A DNA stretch of 64,000 nucleotides from Microplitis mediator. Its lineage: Eukaryota > Arthropoda > Insecta > Hymenoptera > Braconidae. The stretch lies in the NCBI RefSeq assembly GCF_029852145.1, contig NC_079971.1, positions 14,365,697 through 14,429,696 on the forward strand, given 5' to 3'. The notes under the pieces are model-generated. The model saw only the letters and a list, made by a program, of their open reading frames with translations, was not told the DNA's origin and did not search any database. Position 1 is the first letter of the stretch. Every line of letters begins with the position of its first letter. The position numbers and the translations under genes were made by a program. Shown piece by piece: positions 58,794 to 64,000 of the stretch.

Positions 58794-60165
58794 TTGGACA
58801 AAGGCAGGAGAAGATCTAGAGATGGAGGCCGTGGGTACACGGAGTCATCCCGCAGGAAATATAGTCGGAACACAAGACCGTATGGACCTCCGGTAAGACA
58901 CCCCCGGTTGGTGGTAAACAAACCAGGCTTGTTGGCAGGGTGTGAGAGGGCCATACAGGTAACACCACGCCAGTCAGCTTCACAGCGACTAGGCCCAGTG
59001 GTGCCCGGAGACCAGCCAACTACGTCCAGCCGCCCTGAACTGCCTCGGGCAGGCCCAGCGACTGTGTCCAATGCCGCAAGGAACGTCAGTCTCACTCACC
59101 AGGGTGCTGCACGGCCAATAACATTGGCAGCCGTAAGTAAGACAATAACATTAACGGAAAAATCCGTTAAGCCCACTCACCAGAGTACTGCGCGGCCATT
59201 AACATCGGCAGTAATGGGTAGGGCAACGTCGACTCCTGGGAAGACGTCAGAGTATGTGTCATCCAAGACGTTCACCAGATCGACTCGTCAGGTCACTGCG
59301 AGGTCTACAACATCGGCAGCAGTGAGTAAGGCTACGCAAACTCCAGCCAAGTTAAGTACGCCTACTCACGAGGGTGCTGCAAACCCATCAACATCGGCAG
59401 CAGGGAGTCAGACGAGCTCACAGGAGTGAGCGAAACCATCATCAGTCAATGTGGACTCCAGGGCAGCGACAAGGCGTAAGGAAAACGCTAAGCATCGGGA
59501 GTTAAGAGCAGCGAAGTTAGCTGAAATTCTGAGAAGACCTGCAGAAGAAATAATTATAGAAGGGGTGAAAAAATTAGTGTTACATATTCACTCAAACCAT
59601 CAAGTAGTTACAGGGCTACCAAATAGAGCGAGTGATCCCACTCCACCAGTTTTAATAACACCAAGAGCCAAGGAAGACACTCCAAGTGCTTCCATACCAC
59701 CAGGCCCAACCGGGGAGTCATTACAACCAGAATGGTCAGCCGGTATGGGAATTGACCCCACACCAGGCCCACCAGCCGGTATGGAAATTGATTCCGTCGA
59801 CTCGACCAGACATGGTCCCATTGCAGGAAGAAACCCGAGCTCTGCCAATAACATCAAGCTCAGCAGTAGCCGAGGAAACTGCCAGAAAGCGAGTTCCTCC
59901 AGAACCCGTTGCCCAGGCGGAAGTTTCCGGAGCTCAGGCAACTGAGGTCAGAAAGAAGGAAAAGGAGAATAAAAAGAAAAAGAGCAAGAACGGGTCACAC
60001 ATAGCTCACATGGACTGGGTTAAACCAGATAATTGGGAACGCGTCCAGTATGGAAAGGGTCACATGTCCGCAGACTCAGGCATGGAGGAAAAGATACCAG
60101 CTTTCGATGACCGTGAAGAGGTTCTCGAATTGGAGTCACGTTCAGAAGATGAGAAACTTGAATGA
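58794..60165 (+). pseudogene. third ORF of the Ty3 element, unknown function
   Basis: Lies 51 bp after pol. Open from 58794 in one frame to 59945, broken by a TGA at 59427; the coding frame then appears to shift (in about 59690-59940) to another that ends at 60165. The N-terminus is Arg-rich. Residues about 100-210 hold four diverged repeats beginning THQGAARP, THQSTARP, TRQVTARS and THEGAANP, at spacings of 27, 36 and 27 residues, each ending in a Ser/Ala/Thr-rich stretch. The C-terminal part is Pro-rich, then strongly basic (KEKENKKKKSK) and finally acidic. No signal peptide or membrane segment is seen, so this does not look like an envelope. A nucleic-acid-binding accessory protein is possible. 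I do not recognise a family. Confidence 0.6.
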
Positions 60166-61860
60166 AGAAAACTCTGTGTATCTAGCAATAAAACAAATTT
60201 CTATCCATATATTATCATCGATTTTTCACGAGATCCAGTCAACACCTTATCATCCTTGGACGACGAGAACCTAAAATTTCCAACCTGGCGACAGTCATGC
60301 AAAAACACTCTACCTGCTGAAAGTGTAACTACATTTGAATTTAAATATAGTTGTGATTACGCAACACTTACAATTAATTAATTTTACACAGACCCTGATG
60401 ATCCAAGATCCGGCTCTGGGAGGCCATCATCACTTCCAGTGGTGCTCTTGATAAGGGCGACCAGAATAGCTGCAATTACCTGTTATAAATTTCTTAGAGA
60501 ATAAGTATATATAATTTAATAATCACCCATCAAAAATTTTCAAAGATATAAACAATGGCATTATCACCATAACACATGAGTCAATTATGTGACTTTGAAA
60601 CCTTATTAAAAGTGTGTTGTAATAATAATTAAATAAAGACATGCCAGGACTGGTTGGTGGTTGGGATGTTTGAAAAATACGTATATTTAAAAATATAACA
60701 ATATTTTTATTTGTCACAGCACAAAATATCACTGGGCTGCAAATTAAATAGTTTATTTAATTTATAAATGCTGTTAAATGTCTGAGCTCAGGAATACGTG
60801 AATGATTGAATACAAAATATTGAGTTGAGCTCGAGTAAATAATGAATTAAAAATAATCAAGTTGAGTTTAATTGAACACTGAGTTGAATGCAAAAATGTC
60901 ATGATAATAAGTAACATGATGTCAGAGGTTACTGAGCGAAGTGAATTATTGAACACGTAATTACTATTTTTAATAGCACTGAATACATAAATAATTTTGT
61001 TATTGAGTTTTAATAGTAATGATCACTTGATTGAATTGAATTTAATGAGCTCATGATAAATTACACTGATTCTAATTTATTTGTTGAACACGTGGTAGCA
61101 TGATAGCAGAAGCTACTGAGCGAAAAATAACTTTTAGTTTAATTAAGAAATTGAGCATAATATTAATCAAATAAATAATAAAACTGAGTCCCTTGGTTTG
61201 ATGAACACTTGAATTAATTTATAAAGTAGAAATTAAGCACCTGTACGATTCTCCGTCGAAAATAACCTCCTCAGGAACAGGTTGGAGAGCACTGGATTTC
61301 TTGATATTGTTTTTTATTTATTTTATGAGCTCTGATGCTCGCAATTATAAAAACAATTATATTTTTATATAGAGTTACGAACTCTGAATGTAATTAATTG
61401 ATTACTTTTAATTATTTACTCGAGATGAGCGCAATTTGAATAGATTATACAAAACACGTGATGATACTTGAAAATATATAAACGAATAGATAATGGCGTC
61501 GGTCTTCTTGACACGAGGCAGAAAAAATCCATGCGCATGCGTCGCACTGCGCCAGTCAAGTTTTAATTGATAGACACTAGGCCCCAGTAGGTGCTGCCTC
61601 TATTTGCCGGAAGTTTAACTACATTCAAATTTGAATGTAGTTGTGATTACGCAACAAAGTGAAAACATTGCGTAAAACCAAAAATAAAAAAAGTAAAATA
61701 TTGCTTTTTCTATCGGCCATCAAGTTCTCTTTACATAATAAGGATAGATATTCCCGTTAAATAGTCATTCACGAAAAAAGCCGAAAAAGTAGGATTTTTC
61801 GTAATTTTTTGAATTTCACATGTCCACCATGTCTAAACTAGTTTATAACAGGGTGTATCT
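60166..61860. other. non-coding region after the Ty3 element
   Basis: AT-rich, with a ~50-bp sequence present twice (60322-60373 and 61608-61657): AACTACATTTGAATTTAAAT-like palindrome followed by GTTGTGATTACGCAACA. On the minus strand each copy starts TGTTGCGTAATCACAAC. The 61608 copy contains a perfect 26-bp palindrome. These may be LTR ends, but the element between them (~1.28 kb) has no coding region. No gene is seen. Confidence 0.45.
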
Positions 61861-62069
61861 CGACCTTGCCAAGTTTGGCCCCTTTATTAAATGATGTTAA
61901 TAAGGGCGCCACTGGAAGCTATGACTCGGTCTTCCAGAACCGGAGATTTTATTTTAGAATTTCAGGGTCGTTGAAAGTTATAAGAGTGAGGAGATTGAGG
62001 GATTAAATTTATTTGACACACAATTTAATATCACTATAATTTTACTTTTATTTTGTAATTAACAAATTG

Positions 62070-62375
62070 GCCCACCGGGCTCTACTCTTACTTATAATTA
62101 CTTATACAAAATTCGTCCACGGGACTTTTATTCTTGATAATTATTACTAAACAAAATTCTGTCGACCGGACTTTTACTAATTATTTAACGAGTCCCCTGG
62201 ACTTTTATTATATTGGCCACCAGCCTGATCCCCTGGATCTTTTGATTAAAGCCGAATTAGTCCCCTGGACTTTATTAATCAATTAATTTCGGCAACTTGC
62301 CCGATCCCCTAGATCTGATTTATTAAAAATAAAATTAACACATATTCCCCTGGAATACTTAAATTTTTCTTCCCA

Positions 62376-62445
<70 letters not shown>

Positions 62446-62468
62446 ATCAATTTATTTGTCCACAGGAC
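62070..62468. repeat. array of small covarying hairpins (3-bp loops)
   Basis: Stem-loops at 62070 (GCCC-acc-GGGC), 62115 (GTCC-acg-GGAC), 62191 (AGTCC-cct-GGACT), 62227 (GATCC-cct-GGATC), 62259 (AGTCC-cct-GGACT), 62303 (GATC-cccta-GATC), 62344 (ATTCC-cct-GGAAT) and 62458 (GTCC-aca-GGAC). Others are at 62215 (GGC-cacca-GCC) and 62291 (GGC-aactt-GCC); a weaker one is at 62161. Stem bases change together while the stem is kept. The spacers are AT-rich and of varying length. A (AC)n tract interrupts the array at 62379-62442. Confidence 0.8.
62379..62442. repeat. (AC)n microsatellite
   Basis: About 32 units, inside the first hairpin array. Confidence 0.97.
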
Positions 62469-62986
62469 TGATTCTTACACACACACATAGTTTATAAATT
62501 CGTAATTGATTGCCCGAACATAATTTTATTTATTCCATAACTTTTTATTTAAAATTTTTCACGACCATGATTTTATTTATTTTATAATTTTATAATTAAA
62601 ATTCCACGACTGTAATTTTATTTATTTTATAATTGAAATTTTCACGACTGTAACTTTATTAATTTTATAATTTTGTACTTTCAGTTTTTCGAGTATCAAG
62701 TTATTGAGTGAAGAATTTACTGACACTGAAAAACTGTCGCCCGCGACTGACGCTATCTCTCTCTACTTCGCATCAACAATTTCATTTCATAATTATGACT
62801 GACATCAATTTACCGATAAATTTTATTACTTATATTTATTTATCCTTTTTTTTTTACTATTTCACAGCACGTTCACTTTTCTTTCTATTTTCAGTCTTTT
62901 AGATTTTGTAATTGTATAATATTCTTATTAAATAAAATGATTAATTTACTATATACACTTGCTTATTAACTAGATTTATTATTTGT
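62443..62986. other. AT-rich spacer between the hairpin arrays
   Basis: Besides the last hairpin of the first array (62458), it contains a three-fold phrase near TTTTCACGACTGTAATTTTATT (about 62555, 62605, 62640), a ~40-bp degenerate tandem repeat. No gene. Confidence 0.5.
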
Positions 62987-63292
62987 AATTTCTGGCCTTC
63001 TTGCTAAGAAATTAAACTTTTTTAATTTAGTTTTAGTTGTTTAATTAATTCTGGCCTTCTTGCCGAGAATTTAATTCTTTAATTTATAATGATTGTTCGG
63101 TAAATTCTGGCCTTCTTGCAGAGAATTTTATCCAACGGACCGCGTGTAAATTAAATTTTGAATTCTGGCCTTCTTGTCGAGAATTCGTAATTTATTTTAA
63201 TCAACCGGAAATGGCGACTGCTCACAAATTTCTTAATTATTATTTAATTAATTGTTCGATAAATTGTGGCCTCCTGCCGACGATTTATTTAC
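62987..63292. repeat. array of hairpins with CTTCTT loops, ~58-bp period
   Basis: The core is TTCTGGCCTTCTTGCCGAGAA, starting at 62990, 63049, 63105 and 63163 (spacing 59, 56, 58), with a fifth, altered unit near 63261. Stems: AATTTCT/AGAAATT, AATTCT/AGAATT, AAATTCT/AGAATTT, GAATTCT/AGAATTC and AAATTGT/ACGATTT, closed by GGC/GCC around CTTCTT (CTCCT in the last). A GCCTTCCTGCCG word at about 63343 is a decayed unit without a stem. Confidence 0.8.
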
Positions 63293-64000
63293 CTCTGTAT
63301 AATTTTCCTTTCCAAAAACTGATCGTGGCGTCGGTTAATTCTCCAGCCTTCCTGCCGATTTCCGTTCACCACTTTCTTTCCTCCGATAATTTTATTTCCT
63401 CCTCAATATATATATATATACATATATCTGTGAACAGTTCAGTACATGTCAGTAATTATAATTTTTGCGTATCGGCTACCGGCCGGATACACGAATTATT
63501 AGTTTAATTAATTTACAGCTTCTAGAAGGTTCCACAGAATACCTCTCTAGAGTTTATATAATTACCTGTAGATATGTATGTTGTCACCCGTCTGGTGTCT
63601 GTGCCGGTCCATCCGACTGTGTCTGGTTTCACCTCGTGCACGCACTAATGAAAGTGTCAGTTCGTGACCTTTCGGCAATTATCGTAAATGTTCCCACTTA
63701 ATTAATTCTAATTGGGTCGTAAGGACGAGCCCCCAAAACTGGCGCTCCCGGTGACAAGTCGATCAACTCGATCACGGGGTCCGCCTATTTCAAATGATAC
63801 AAGCCGCGGGAAATTCAAATGTGTAAAATTTAAATTGTTAGGATTTTATATTTTATTTTTACCCCGTTACAAGTTGACCGCTTTAGCTTATCGTCGAACT
63901 TGACCAGGATAATCGTTCATAGAGTAAGTGTGCCAAGTTTCATTAAGATCCGTAAAAAATGGTGGCCGCTATCGTCGCAACATGGCGCGTTATATTGCAC
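63293..64000. other. non-coding end of the window
   Basis: A (TA)n tract lies at about 63407-63425. I see no protein-coding gene. A retroelement internal region may begin after 63735, but no gag-like frame is visible before the window ends. Confidence 0.4.

Larger units (their letters stand above)
61905..63735. mobile_element. LTR-like element with hairpin arrays, candidate
   Basis: Shares the CACTGGAA...CAGAACCGGA block with 47911-48837 and, like it, consists of non-coding sequence packed with small stem-loops. On the minus strand TGGCGCCC at about 61905-61913 resembles a primer site, but on the plus strand CTGGCGCTCCCGGTGACA at about 63738 does too; I cannot decide between the orientations. 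The arrays inside are listed separately. Confidence 0.35.

Noticed and set aside
58790..59095. Minus-strand frames opposite ORF3
   Set aside because: Shadows of the GC-richer coding strand, with no retroelement or other motif.

Overview
The window looks like AT-rich, repeat-dense nuclear DNA from an arthropod, most likely an insect. The evidence is insect-type retroelements (an errantivirus-like gag, a Ty3 element, a Jockey/CR1-like LINE), Tigger and Harbinger/ISL2EU-type DNA transposons, several MITE families, and a fragment of a multi-copy arthropod protein. I found no host single-copy gene, no functional tRNA or rRNA gene, no operon and no CRISPR array. Almost every recognisable coding region is a broken transposable-element gene, so the order, or even the class, of the organism is an inference.

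Layout. 1-6.8 kb: a decayed retroelement on the minus strand (LTR 6259-6833, primer site, gag 3712-5278). Its pol is missing, and the place is taken by a ~45-bp minisatellite that carries a TA-flanked MITE (2777-3285). An unrecognised broken ORF series lies at 538-2036. 7-15.4 kb: mostly anonymous AT-rich DNA with a solo LTR (7859-8258), a protein fragment (9122-9520) and a foldback element (14077-14689) whose empty site is preserved in a second copy at ~26.49 kb. 15.4-22.5 kb: a large 11-bp/22-bp satellite array with higher-order units that are multiples of 11 bp, interrupted by a solo LTR with a perfect ATAC duplication. 22.5-32 kb: anonymous DNA, a foldback element (24.4 kb), a near-perfect 1.7-kb palindrome (27163-28856), two TAA-flanked Tourist-like MITEs and another solo LTR. 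32-40 kb: a repeat family whose terminal inverted repeats each carry a long dinucleotide microsatellite, split by a Tigger/pogo-like element (35954-38069), plus a longer LTR copy and two tRNA-derived SINEs. 41-47 kb: a LINE interrupted by an LTR and a foldback element. 47.8-60.2 kb: a Ty3-type retrotransposon in plus orientation (gag, protease, RT, RNase H, integrase and an unusual third ORF) with nested insertions. 60-64 kb: a non-coding region with two arrays of small hairpins whose stems differ from copy to copy by compensatory changes.

The genes do not work together as a pathway. What they record is a sequence of insertions: Ty3 element, then a DNA transposon in its gag, then a solo LTR in that transposon; LINE, then LTR, then foldback; satellite, then LTR. 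Several insertions can be dated relative to each other because exact target duplications or empty sites are visible.

The observations most worth following are the covarying hairpin arrays (62.07-63.29 kb, with a related hairpin-rich segment at 47.9-48.8 kb), the long palindrome as a possible hairpin-RNA source, the microsatellites embedded in transposon termini, the third ORF of the Ty3 element with a splice-acceptor-like start, and the strong excess of TGA among that element's in-frame stops.
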